Below are positions 29,555-38,587 of a stretch of DNA of 38,996 nt, piece after piece. The DNA lies in contig JAUIGD010000012.1 of NCBI GenBank assembly GCA_030430255.1, positions 1 to 38,996 on the forward strand, read 5' to 3'. Made by a program: the position numbers and the translations under genes. Origin of the DNA: Verrucomicrobiia bacterium (GTDB lineage Bacteria > Verrucomicrobiota > Verrucomicrobiia > Verrucomicrobiales > DEV007). How positions within the stretch are numbered: the first letter of the stretch is position 1; each line of letters begins with the position of its first letter. The notes beneath the pieces were generated by a model. That model made no database searches. It worked only from the letters and a program-made list of their open reading frames with translations, and was not told where the DNA came from.

Positions 29555-32194
29555 TTACAGCAGTTTGAAGCGCTTGCGCAGCGCCCACTCGAGCGTGAGC
29601 AGCCCGACCAGCAACAGCAGCGCGATCCGGTTGTCCCAGACGTGGAACGGTTTGCTCTCGTCGGTGAAGCGCGTGACGCGGTCGGGCAGGGCGGCGACCA
29701 GGCCGCCGAGCGCCGCCGCCGGGTCGAAGTACTGGCCGCCCGAATCGGCCGCCAGCGTCTGCAGCCGGCCGCTGTCGAGCCAGGCCTGTTGCACCTCTTT
29801 GAGCGGCAGGGTCACGGAGAAGTTCGTGTCCAGCTCGACGGTCTCCGCACCCTCCCCCGCGAGCGCGATCGAGACGCGGTGGGGGCCCTGCTGCACGGCG
29901 GCGAACAGCGCCTCGTAGGTGCCAGGCTGGCCGTCGACGGGGCGGAAATCGATCTCGGACTCTCCGCCGCCCGGCAGCTGGATCGTCGCGGTGATGTTCT
30001 CCTCTGCGAGCGGCGAGAAATCCTGAGCTTTGAGGCGTGCGCTGAGCCGAACCCGGTCGCCGATCTGGTAGCGGAAGCGCTCTGCCTCCACCACCCCGCG
30101 GCGCTTGCCGGCCAGCGAACGCCCCTCCACGAGGTATCGCGTCGTCTGGATCCAGAAGCGCTTGAAGAACTCGCCGTCCAGCCCCTTCGTCCGCCAGCGC
30201 CAGGTGCCGTCGAACCCGAGGTAGGCGGTCCGGCCACTGCCGAACTGGCCTGAGACGAGCAGCGGGCGGGCGACGTCGTTGCGCATGAGGTTCGGGTCGG
30301 AGTGTTCGATGAGCACCCGGGCTGCGGGCTTGGGCGCCATGGCGGGGAAGCTCCAGTAAGTCCCGGGCAGCTTCTTCCACTGTTCCGAAGTCTGTGCGGC
30401 GTCGTTGAAGAAGCGCATGATCGGCTGGTCGACGTTCGCGCGGACGATGCGCAGCGGCCATTCGCGGTTGTTGGTGGAGAGGAGGCTGTCGACCTCCATA
30501 CCTCCGACGTCGCCGAGCATCACGGGCAACAGATCGGTGATGCCCGAGGTGCGCGCGCCGTTGAGGAAGCCACCGGCGAACACCGGCCCGGGCATGTAGA
30601 GGATGCCCCCGGAGTGCTCCCGGACGAACTGCTTCAGCAGGTCGATCATCGCCTCGTCGAACTCGATCGGGTCCGGGTCGAGCAGCAGCACGACGTCGTA
30701 TTCGAACAGCGCCTCGCGGGTCGAGGGCAGGGCCTCGATCGGCGTGTTGCCCTGCTGCTGGCGACCGGGGTCGAGGCTCTGCAGCCAGCAGGACAGGTCG
30801 ATCATCTTCTCGCGCATCAGCAACCGGGTGAGCGCGCGGTACTCCCAGCTCGGGCCACCAGACACCATCAGCACCCGCGCGTTGTCGTCGAGCACCTGCA
30901 CCAGCGCCGGCGCCGCCGGCTGGTTGTCGTCGGTGTTGGACTCGTCGTCGAGCAGCGCGGCCCGGACGGTGTATTGCTTGGCGCCCGGCTCTTTCGGCGT
31001 GTGGCTGAAATCGATCCGCAGCTGCCCCCCCTCGGCGGGCAGGTCGACGTCGCGGGACTCGAGGACGATCTCGGAGCCGGCTTCCGCGCCCGGGCCGCCC
31101 GCTCCCGAGGGGGCTTCGGCCGGCAGCTCGACCAGCTCGACGCGGACCGTCTCGCCGCCGTAGCCTTCGGAACGCAAGACCGCCTGGATCTGGAACGGGT
31201 CGTTGTTCCAAACCTGTGGGTCGGCGTAGAGGTTGGCGACGCTCAGGTTGCGCGGGCGGTCCGGGTCGCCGAGTCCGACGAAGAACACCGGCACCGAGCG
31301 GGTGCGCGCCTCGTCGACCGCGGACTCCAGGTCGGAGGAAGAGTTGTGCTGACCGTCGGTGAGGACGACGATGGAAGAGGTCTGTTTCTCGGCAAGCGCC
31401 TCGCGGATCGCGCGGGCGATGTCGGTCCCCGTCCCGTGGGCCACCAGCGGCGGCAGGGAAGCCCCTCCCCCGCCGGGGGCGGGTTCCGCGGCGGGCGCCC
31501 CCTCCCCGGCGGCTGCGGCTGCGGCTGCGGCATCGACCGCGACCGCGGGCGCGCCACCGTCCGCCACCCCCTCACCGGCGGGTGCGGGTGCGGGCGGGTC
31601 CGACGCGGAAGGGAGGCCCCCATCATCGTCGCCACCGGGTGCGCGGCTCGGCGAGTCGGCCTCGGCGACGCGGTCGGAAAAATCGAGTACCCTCAGCCGC
31701 CCCTTCTCCTCCAGCCCCCCGAGGAGGCCGCTGCCCCGCGCCGCGAAGAGCGCCTCCAGGACGTCCACCCGCGTCGGGCGCTCCTCGCGCACCCGCTCCA
31801 CCGTGCTGCCCAAGACGGTCGCCGCCGACCGCGCCGCGGCGTCGTCCTCGTAGCGGTCTTCGGTGTTCATCGACTCCGAGGCATCGCGGAGCAGCGCCAC
31901 CACCGGGCGCACGACGTTGGACTCGGTGTAGGTGATCGACGGTTCGAGGAAGATGACCAACAGGATCAGGCCGACCAGCAGTCGCAGGAGCGCGAGCCCA
32001 TGTTTCGCAGCCGGCGGGCAGGAGGCGTTCTCCCGGCGGTAGATCCTGAAGGTGAACCACACGATCGCCAGCAGCACGGCGATGAAGACGAACACGCCCC
32101 ACGATTGCGGGAGGTTCGCGAACCGGAACGAGACCTCCGCGTCCTCGGGGATCTTCTCCCGGTCAAAGCCGAGCCATTGGAGCCAAGTGTTCAA
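29555..32194 (-). CDS. Membrane vWA protein with glutamine-amidotransferase-like region
   Basis: The 879-residue protein starts at a TTG (MNTWLQWLGFDREKIP), which fits the family N-terminus; no ATG or Shine-Dalgarno sequence lies upstream. Two membrane segments lie at about 32-52 and 66-86. A vWA domain begins VVALLRDASESMNTED, where D104-x-S106-x-S108 is an intact MIDAS metal site, and SSIVVLTDGQHN follows later. A low-complexity Ala/Gly/Pro stretch of about 75 residues is inserted inside the vWA domain. Residues about 470-700 resemble class I amidotransferase-like domains (ALFEYDVVLLLDPDPIEFDEAMIDLLKQFVREHSGGILYMPG, LVSGQFGSGRTAYLGFDGTWRWR). A last membrane helix lies at the C-terminus (IALLLLVGLLTLEWAL). 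Hence most of the protein is extracytoplasmic. It is part of the operon. Confidence 0.88.
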   Translation of the reverse strand: MNTWLQWLGFDREKIPEDAEVSFRFANLPQSWGVFVFIAVLLAIVWFTFRIYRRENASCPPAAKHGLALLRLLVGLILLVIFLEPSITYTESNVVRPVVALLRDASESMNTEDRYEDDAAARSAATVLGSTVERVREERPTRVDVLEALFAARGSGLLGGLEEKGRLRVLDFSDRVAEADSPSRAPGGDDDGGLPSASDPPAPAPAGEGVADGGAPAVAVDAAAAAAAAGEGAPAAEPAPGGGGASLPPLVAHGTGTDIARAIREALAEKQTSSIVVLTDGQHNSSSDLESAVDEARTRSVPVFFVGLGDPDRPRNLSVANLYADPQVWNNDPFQIQAVLRSEGYGGETVRVELVELPAEAPSGAGGPGAEAGSEIVLESRDVDLPAEGGQLRIDFSHTPKEPGAKQYTVRAALLDDESNTDDNQPAAPALVQVLDDNARVLMVSGGPSWEYRALTRLLMREKMIDLSCWLQSLDPGRQQQGNTPIEALPSTREALFEYDVVLLLDPDPIEFDEAMIDLLKQFVREHSGGILYMPGPVFAGGFLNGARTSGITDLLPVMLGDVGGMEVDSLLSTNNREWPLRIVRANVDQPIMRFFNDAAQTSEQWKKLPGTYWSFPAMAPKPAARVLIEHSDPNLMRNDVARPLLVSGQFGSGRTAYLGFDGTWRWRTKGLDGEFFKRFWIQTTRYLVEGRSLAGKRRGVVEAERFRYQIGDRVRLSARLKAQDFSPLAEENITATIQLPGGGESEIDFRPVDGQPGTYEALFAAVQQGPHRVSIALAGEGAETVELDTNFSVTLPLKEVQQAWLDSGRLQTLAADSGGQYFDPAAALGGLVAALPDRVTRFTDESKPFHVWDNRIALLLLVGLLTLEWALRKRFKLL

Positions 32195-32231
32195 AATCGG
32201 TGGGCGCTAGTCGTTGGGGAGGGTTGGCCGT

Positions 32232-33326
32232 TCAGCGGGCGAAGACGGGCAACATGTCATTGGGCATCTGCAGGATGATGCAGGCCATCGCGGTGGCGTA
32301 TTCCGAGCCGTAGGAGTCCGACCAGGACCCGTCGCCGTTCTGCGAGCTGAGGAGTTTGTCGCGGATGCTCGGGTACCAGTCGTTCCACCAGTTCCCGCCC
32401 GCGTGCCACATCGCCTGCACCGCATAGTAGTGGCCGTAGAAGTAGTAGTGGCGCTCGGCGGAGTCCTTGCGCCGCTTCAGGTAGGCCAGCCCCTTCTCGA
32501 TCTGCGGGCCGTCGTAGATCCCGGCGCTGAACAGCGACACGCAACCCGCGGCGGTGAGGGCGAAGGTGGTGTGCCCGCCGCCCAGCGTGTAGCGGAAACT
32601 GCCGTCGGCCGTCTGGCTCTTCTTCACATACTCGATGCACTTCTCGCGGGCGGCGTCGGGGACGTTGATGCCGGCATCGCGCGCGGCGCGCAGCGCCATG
32701 ATCTGGCACACGGTCACCGACAGGTCGGCGTCGCTCTTGACCGGCTGGTAGCGCCACCCCCCTTGGTCGTTCTGCGCGGCCAGCGTGCAGCGGACCGCCG
32801 CCCGGAGCTTGTCGCCGATCAGCTTCTTCCGCGACATGCCGTAGGCTTGGGAGAGGCAGAGGGTCGCGAAGCCGTGCCCGTACATGTTGCCCACCGCCGC
32901 CGCCATGTTGCGGGCGATGTAGCCGGTCGGCCCGGTCATGCGAGCGAGGAAATCGGCGGCCAGCTCGACGTTTTTCCCGAATCGCCCGACGCCCGGTGTG
33001 CTGCCCTCGCTCATGAAGGCGAGGCCGCCGAGGGCGCAGATCCCGACGCTCCCGGCGTAGCCCCCCGTCCCGAAGGCGCCGCGGTTCGAGCCGCGGCTGA
33101 TCTGCCGGCCGGCGAGGTGGCGCAGCCCTTTCTCGATCGCTGCGTGGGTCGAGGCCGTCATCAGCTCGTCGGCGGTCTTCTCTTTGACCTTGTTGTCGCC
33201 GTCGGCGGCGACCGCCGAGGGGAGCGCCGCGGAGGCGATGCCCGCCCCGGTGGCCGAGCGGAGGAACGCCCGCCGGCCCGAGCCCATGGAGTTTCGGTGT
33301 TTCATCGTTGAGTTCGTTCGGTTCAT
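32232..33326 (-). CDS. Tat-exported prenyltransferase/squalene-cyclase-like alpha-alpha toroid protein
   Basis: The 364-residue protein carries a twin-arginine signal (MGSGRRAFLRSATGAGIASAALPSAVAA). The mature part has repeats of the terpenoid cyclase/prenyltransferase toroid: GLRHLAGRQISRGSNRGAFG, TLAAQNDQGGWRYQPVKSDADLSVTVCQIMALRAARDAGINVP, KKSQTADGSFRY and LLSSQNGDGSWSDSYGSEYATAMACIILQMP. The DxDD motif of squalene-hopene cyclases is not present, so a cyclase activity is unlikely; the fold is more likely used for binding. The ATG at 33326 overlaps the stop of the upstream propeller gene (ATGA), implying translational coupling and supporting the first Met. An alternative start is the Met before KHRNS. 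Confidence 0.87.
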   Translation of the reverse strand: MNRTNSTMKHRNSMGSGRRAFLRSATGAGIASAALPSAVAADGDNKVKEKTADELMTASTHAAIEKGLRHLAGRQISRGSNRGAFGTGGYAGSVGICALGGLAFMSEGSTPGVGRFGKNVELAADFLARMTGPTGYIARNMAAAVGNMYGHGFATLCLSQAYGMSRKKLIGDKLRAAVRCTLAAQNDQGGWRYQPVKSDADLSVTVCQIMALRAARDAGINVPDAAREKCIEYVKKSQTADGSFRYTLGGGHTTFALTAAGCVSLFSAGIYDGPQIEKGLAYLKRRKDSAERHYYFYGHYYAVQAMWHAGGNWWNDWYPSIRDKLLSSQNGDGSWSDSYGSEYATAMACIILQMPNDMLPVFAR

Positions 33327-36181
33327 GGCGCCACCTCCACCTCTTCCTCCGCGGTCTGGTACAGCCCGAACCGTACCAACAGCGCATCGTACTGACGCGT
33401 CCGCTCATCGAAGCGCTCGGAGAGCTCGAGCAGTTTTTCGGGGTCGTCGGCCGAACCCAGCAGGGCCGACATCTCCTCCCCCATCGCCGCTTCGGCGTCC
33501 CGCAGACGGCGCTTGTTCGCCTCGACCACCTCGGCGGTCGGGCCGGGCTGTTCCTCCAGCGCGGCGTGCACGGCACCGAGCGCGACGATCAGCGCCTCAT
33601 AGTCGTCCGCGTCACCGCCGGCGGCCGCAGCGACGGCGTCGGGGTAGCCCTCCAACACCTCGATCATCGCCGCCGCGATCCCGTCCATGTCTCCCAATCC
33701 GGAGCCACCGGCAGCGGCCTGATCCTCTTGCGCAGCGCGCCGGCGCTCTTGCTCGCCCGGGGTCAGGGTCGTGATCGAATACACCCGGCGCATGCCGATC
33801 CCGTAAAGTTGGCTGCCGTCGGAGTAGAGGTTCCCTACCGGTTGGTCCGCCTCCAGTTCGACCTGATGGCTCGCCACCAGTTCCCCTTCGAAGTCCAGTT
33901 GCACGACCCCGTCGCGGCCGGAGGTCGCGAACACGCCGGCATCGGTCAGAGCGGCGCGGCCGAAGCCGGGTTCGAAGGTCTTCTCCCAGAGCAGCCTGCC
34001 GCCGGAGGCGCGGTAGCAGCGCACCACGCCGCGACCGGCGACATAGAAATTGCCTCCGCGCACGCCCAGGGCGTGGGTGGCGGCGGTCGACTCGCCACCC
34101 GGGCGGCGCGCGCTCTCCCACAGCAGCTCGCCCGAGCGCCGGTCGAAGCCGACCACATGATCGAAATCGACCGGGGTCGCGATCACCGTGTTGCCGGCGG
34201 GGATCACCATCTCCTCCGCCCAGCCATCGAAGCCGCTCAACGAGGCCATGCCGGGCATCATCCTCCCGAAGCGCTGCATCTGCTGGCGCGCGGCCGGGTC
34301 GTCGGAGGTCGAGCGAGGATAGCGCACCGCCCAGTTCATCGCCCCCGAGATCGCATCGACCGAGAACACCATCCCGGCCCCCGTCCCGACGTAGGCTTCG
34401 CCGCCGGAGACCGCGATCATGATCGCCGACCCGGGCAGCACGCTCGCGGGCTCATCGGCGAGGAAGGTCTTCCAGAGGGTGGCGCCGCCCTCCGGCTCGA
34501 GGGCGGCGAGATACATCCCGCGATCCTCGAGCACCGGCACCAGGACCAGTCCCGCGTACGGCACCGGCGGACCGGCGAAGCAGGAGCGCTTCGGCACTTC
34601 CGCATCGGGCTCCGAAGCCGTCCGCACCCAGAGCACCTTGCCGTTGCGCGCATGGTAGGCCGCCAGCCGGTTCTCGCGGAAGCGGGTCGCCAGCACGCCG
34701 CCGCCACCGCGGTTGAAACGCATCATCTGCAGCTGCTGTTGATCGGGGGCCGCGGCCTCGTTCGCCTCCTGGGTCAAAAAGTCGAGCGGCTTGCCCTTGC
34801 CCTGCAGCACCAGCACTTTGTCGCGCACGACGCACATCGACTGGTGGATCTGGTCGCCGAAGTTTTGTAGTTCCAGCGGGTCGTTGGGCATGCTGTCGCC
34901 GCTGCCCCCGTTGCGCCCGTACTGGGCGGCCATCGCGTAGACCGGCGGGAACGGGTAGGCGTTCTCGAACCCCCACCAGCGCACCGCGCCGGTCGCGGCG
35001 TCGGCGCAGACCAGCGCCCCGTGGTTCTTGAAGTAGATCCGCCCGCCGTGGAAAAGCGCCTTGCCCGCCGGGAACCAGCCGTTCGCCGTCCAGTCTTCGA
35101 GCATCGTCTTCGGCGTCGCCGGCTTCTTGTTGTCGTTGCCGTTGGGGACATTGAGCCCGACCCCGAACGGGTTGTCGACCGCGTTCAGCGCCTGTTCGGT
35201 CGCGTCCTCCTTGGGGAACTCCGGAAACCCATCCGGCACGACCAGTTCGGTCGGCTGTCCCCAGCCTTCGGCGACAGCGCCCTCCTTCACCGCCGCCGGC
35301 GCCGGCATCACCCCGGTGCGCTCCGGCCGCCCCATCGCCATCGGCCAGAGTTCGCCCGCCCTGCTGTCTTCGCTCAGGTCGGCACCGGCCACCGCCGCCG
35401 CGTCCGCCTCGACGAGATCGAGGACAGAATCCGGCACCGAGGGGGTCACCCGGGTCCGCAGGTCGGCGATGATCGCCTGCGCGCGGTTCGGGTCGCCGAC
35501 CCTCGCGTTGAGCGCCGCCAGGCGCAGCAACACGACGTCGCGCTCGACGTTCGACTCTGGATACTCGTCGAGCACCTTCTCCAGCAGGCGGATCGCGGGC
35601 AGGAACTCGTAGCGGTCGAGCTTCAGGCAGGCCAGTTCGAACGCGGCGTCGTCGCCGAGCGAGCTGAGGAAGAAGCGGCGCACGACTTCGGCCAGCGCCG
35701 CCTCGCGCCCGTCGCTGCCGGGCGAGGCCAAGATGCGCTTCGCTTCGCCATCGGCCTCGATCCGGTAACCGTCCAGCCCCTCCTCCGGCAGTTCGGCCAG
35801 CGTGCTCTCGATGTCACCGGTGACCGAGCGGTAGCGCTGGTACTCGTTCTCCAACGTCTCGAAGCGCCACTCGTCGCGGGTGAACACGAGGTCGTTGCTG
35901 CCGTCGATCACTTTTTGCCAGAGCGTGCTGGCGAGGTCGTAGCGCCCCTGCTTGGCGAACTCCTCCGCCCGGGCCAGGAGGTCGGTGGCATCGGTATCGA
36001 CCTTCAGACCGGCGGTCTCCTGGCCGAAGGAGTCGCCCCCCTCGTCCTCCTCGTCCATCAGCAGTTCGAACTGTGCGCCACCGGCACCGGCGCCGAGCAG
36101 CGTCGCGGCGACGATGCGCCCCAGCAGCCCTCGGGGGCGGAGTTTCCCCGACTGGGCATCGCTTGGGTCTGTGGGTTTCAT
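33323..36181 (-). CDS. Exported TPR plus PQQ-like beta-propeller protein
   Basis: The 952-residue protein begins with a long n-region and hydrophobic segment (LLGRIVAATLLGAGAGGAQ), probably a signal peptide. AAGGAGAACCC before the ATG gives a good Shine-Dalgarno sequence. Residues about 60-270 carry TPR-like units (LLARAEEFAKQGRYDLASTLWQKVIDGSNDLVFTRDEWRFETL; LPAIRLLEKVLDEYPESNVERDVVLLRLAALNARVGDPNRAQAI). Residues about 330-800 form a quinoprotein-like propeller with repeated GxLxxxDAxTGxxxW-type blades (HNGALVCADAATGAVRWW-like, RLAAYHARNGKVLWVR, VFSVDAISGAMNWAVRY, VVGFDRRSGELLWES, VVRCYRASGGRLLWEK). There is no sign of PQQ catalytic residues, so it is more likely a BamB-like scaffold. The C-terminus is a helical acidic tail. 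The gap to the upstream gene is 36 nt. Confidence 0.87.
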   Translation of the reverse strand: MKPTDPSDAQSGKLRPRGLLGRIVAATLLGAGAGGAQFELLMDEEDEGGDSFGQETAGLKVDTDATDLLARAEEFAKQGRYDLASTLWQKVIDGSNDLVFTRDEWRFETLENEYQRYRSVTGDIESTLAELPEEGLDGYRIEADGEAKRILASPGSDGREAALAEVVRRFFLSSLGDDAAFELACLKLDRYEFLPAIRLLEKVLDEYPESNVERDVVLLRLAALNARVGDPNRAQAIIADLRTRVTPSVPDSVLDLVEADAAAVAGADLSEDSRAGELWPMAMGRPERTGVMPAPAAVKEGAVAEGWGQPTELVVPDGFPEFPKEDATEQALNAVDNPFGVGLNVPNGNDNKKPATPKTMLEDWTANGWFPAGKALFHGGRIYFKNHGALVCADAATGAVRWWGFENAYPFPPVYAMAAQYGRNGGSGDSMPNDPLELQNFGDQIHQSMCVVRDKVLVLQGKGKPLDFLTQEANEAAAPDQQQLQMMRFNRGGGGVLATRFRENRLAAYHARNGKVLWVRTASEPDAEVPKRSCFAGPPVPYAGLVLVPVLEDRGMYLAALEPEGGATLWKTFLADEPASVLPGSAIMIAVSGGEAYVGTGAGMVFSVDAISGAMNWAVRYPRSTSDDPAARQQMQRFGRMMPGMASLSGFDGWAEEMVIPAGNTVIATPVDFDHVVGFDRRSGELLWESARRPGGESTAATHALGVRGGNFYVAGRGVVRCYRASGGRLLWEKTFEPGFGRAALTDAGVFATSGRDGVVQLDFEGELVASHQVELEADQPVGNLYSDGSQLYGIGMRRVYSITTLTPGEQERRRAAQEDQAAAGGSGLGDMDGIAAAMIEVLEGYPDAVAAAAGGDADDYEALIVALGAVHAALEEQPGPTAEVVEANKRRLRDAEAAMGEEMSALLGSADDPEKLLELSERFDERTRQYDALLVRFGLYQTAEEEVEVAP

Positions 36182-36217
36182 GGGTTCTCCTTGGTCTGGT
36201 TCTGTGGCGGCCTCCCC

Positions 36218-38587
36218 CTATCTACGCGCCCCGATCCACCAGCCGAACAACAATTCGACGGCGAGCAGCCCGCCCAGCACGTAGAGGATCAGTTTCCAAA
36301 TCTCCGTCTTCGCCGCGTTGGCACCGAGTTCCCCGATGCGGCCGCCGCGGGCGACGATGCCGACCCCGGAGTCGCCCAGGTCGCCGCGCAAGACGGAGAG
36401 GCTGACCCGCCGGAGGGCGCTCTCGCCGGTGTCGATGTTGGCGGCGAACATCTCGGTGCGCGGCTCGCCACCCGCCGAGGGTTGCAGTTTGATCTCGTAG
36501 ATCCCGCGTTTCTCGGTCTCGTCGAAGTCGACTTCCCAGACGGTGCTCTCTTGGGTCGCCCCCTCCGGCAGCCGGGCGGCCACGGGTTGTCCGTCCGCTT
36601 CGCCGGGTGCGATCACCGAGACTTCGGAACGGAACTCGCGCAGATCGACATACTGCTTCACGGGCTGGCCGACCGCCACGCTGCCCTCGCCGCTCCGGTC
36701 GCGCGCCATGTAGCGCACCATCTCCTGGGTGGTGATCAAGAACGCGCCGCCGTTTTCGGGGAAGGTCCCCCAATCGGCGTCCATGGGCGTCGTCCACATC
36801 ATCACCTTGCCCTCCCCGTAGGCCTTCTCCACGACCGCCGGCGCGGCGCCCGGATCGGTCAGGGTCGCCAGCACGCGGACGCTCGAGTCGCCAGCGGCGC
36901 CGCCCCCGGGCGCTTCGTCCCCATCGCTCGCATCGCCGTTCTCGGCATCACCTCGGCCTTCGGCGTCAGCGGCGGCGGCGGCGTTGGAGCCTGCCGCCTC
37001 GCTGCGCCACCAGCGGAATATCTTCACGCCGTCGAGCAGTTGGCGGAGGTCGCCGACGAAGATGCGGAACAGCGGGTGGTTGTTCGTGGCGGGCTCCAGC
37101 AGCGCCCAGGTCTCCTCGGTCTCATCGCCCTCCACCGCGACGAGCCGCGACGGCAGCAGGCCATTGCCTTCTTTGAACAGCAGGTCGTTGTAGACGTCCT
37201 CGTCGATCTGATCGCCGAGCAGCACCACCAGCCCGCCGCCGTCCTCCACCCAGTTCTCGAGAAGCTCCACCCGGCGCGCGGTGACGCGGTAAAGGTTGGC
37301 GAGCAGCACCACCTCGAACTCGTCGAGCTCGACGTTGTCGAACTCCGTGTCGTCGACCACCGTCACCTCGACGCCGGAGAGGGCGTCGCCGTTCGGCGCC
37401 AGCACGTGGCGCAGGTAGTAGGTTTCCCCTTGGCCTAGCAGGCCCGAAGGGTCGCCGTCGACGACCAGGGCGCGCAGCCCCCGCACCACCCTGGCCGGGT
37501 AGAAACGCTCATCGTCCGCGGCCAGCAGATCCGCGCCCGCGTCCGGCGACGGCTCGAGGGAGACGTGGACAGGCACCGGTTCCGGCGCCGCGGTCCCGCC
37601 GCCCGCCTCGGCCTCCTCACCCGGCTCCGAACTGAAGGTGTAGGTGAAGGCCGCCACCCCGGTTTCGCCTGGGGCGATGCTGTCGATGGTCGCCTCCATC
37701 GGCAGGGTCTCGCCCGCGCCGAAGCGGACCCGGACGTCGTTCGCGCTCGCCCCGCCCGCGTTGCGCACGGTCACTTCGAACTCGGCTGGCACGCCGGCGA
37801 TCACCGCCTTGTCGCGGGAGGCCACCGATTCGACGACCAGGTTCGCGTCGCCCTCGGCGCCGAGCTCCAACACATGACACCCGGCGGCGGTGGCGGCGAT
37901 GCGCTTCAGGGTGTCGACGACGCCGGCGTCGGAACCGGCGGCCGCGGAGCCCTCCCAGTCCCTGGCGCGCAGGTCGCTGAGCACGTAGACGATGCGGTTC
38001 ACGCTCGCCTTGTCGTCCTTGAGCCCCGCCTCGACGTGGAGCAGCGCCGCACCGAGGTCGCCCGCCCGGTCGCTCGGCTGCAGCGCACCGAACTCGTCGA
38101 GGATCTGGCCGGTGGTGTCGTCGGTGAGGGGCAGACCATTGGCGGAGAACCGGTCGGGTGCCGTCGTGCGCACCACGGTGAGGAGGTCGTTGCTGCCGGA
38201 GGCCACGAGTTTCTCGACGAAGTCCGTGAGCATCGCCGACGCCTCCTCCATCGCGCTCTTGCCGTCGGCGGCGGCGCCCATCGACAGGGAGTCGTCGAGG
38301 ACGATGATGTGTTCGGTCTGCCCCGAGGCGAACAGGTTGGCGCCCGGGTTGCTCGAAAAATAGGGGCGGGCGAGCAGCAGGCCGATCAAGACCATCGCCA
38401 GGCAGCGCAGCAGCAGCAGGATGAACTCCTCCAGCTTCACCCGCCGGCGGTTGAGGCGCTGCGCTTCCAGCAGGAAATCCATGGCCGCCCAATCGACGCG
38501 CTTGAAGCGCCGGCGGTTCAGCAGGTGGATGATCACCGGCAGCGAGACCGCAGCCAGCCCGGCGAAGAACAGCCCGGAATTGATCAC
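36218..38587 (-). CDS. BatA-type membrane protein with vWA domain
   Basis: The 789-residue protein has the aerotolerance-regulator (BatA) N-terminus: LFFAGLAAVSLPVIIHLLNRRRFKRVDWAAMDFLLEAQRLNRRRVKLEEFILLLLRCLAMVLIGLLLARP, two membrane segments (about 5-22 and 55-73). The vWA domain follows with an intact MIDAS start (IIVLDDSLSMG, D98-x-S100-x-S102). A CARDB-like or Ig-like region comes next (VESVASRDKAVIAGVPAEFEVTVRNAGGASANDVRVRF), then an amidotransferase-like region (LRALVVDGDPSG, DEFEVVLLANLYRVTARRVELLENWVEDGGGLVVLLG) and a C-terminal membrane helix (IWKLILYVLGGLLAVELLFGWWIG). The start overlaps the DUF58 stop (ATGA). In other bacteria BatA proteins work with MoxR ATPases. Confidence 0.92.
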   Translation of the reverse strand: MINSGLFFAGLAAVSLPVIIHLLNRRRFKRVDWAAMDFLLEAQRLNRRRVKLEEFILLLLRCLAMVLIGLLLARPYFSSNPGANLFASGQTEHIIVLDDSLSMGAAADGKSAMEEASAMLTDFVEKLVASGSNDLLTVVRTTAPDRFSANGLPLTDDTTGQILDEFGALQPSDRAGDLGAALLHVEAGLKDDKASVNRIVYVLSDLRARDWEGSAAAGSDAGVVDTLKRIAATAAGCHVLELGAEGDANLVVESVASRDKAVIAGVPAEFEVTVRNAGGASANDVRVRFGAGETLPMEATIDSIAPGETGVAAFTYTFSSEPGEEAEAGGGTAAPEPVPVHVSLEPSPDAGADLLAADDERFYPARVVRGLRALVVDGDPSGLLGQGETYYLRHVLAPNGDALSGVEVTVVDDTEFDNVELDEFEVVLLANLYRVTARRVELLENWVEDGGGLVVLLGDQIDEDVYNDLLFKEGNGLLPSRLVAVEGDETEETWALLEPATNNHPLFRIFVGDLRQLLDGVKIFRWWRSEAAGSNAAAAADAEGRGDAENGDASDGDEAPGGGAAGDSSVRVLATLTDPGAAPAVVEKAYGEGKVMMWTTPMDADWGTFPENGGAFLITTQEMVRYMARDRSGEGSVAVGQPVKQYVDLREFRSEVSVIAPGEADGQPVAARLPEGATQESTVWEVDFDETEKRGIYEIKLQPSAGGEPRTEMFAANIDTGESALRRVSLSVLRGDLGDSGVGIVARGGRIGELGANAAKTEIWKLILYVLGGLLAVELLFGWWIGARR

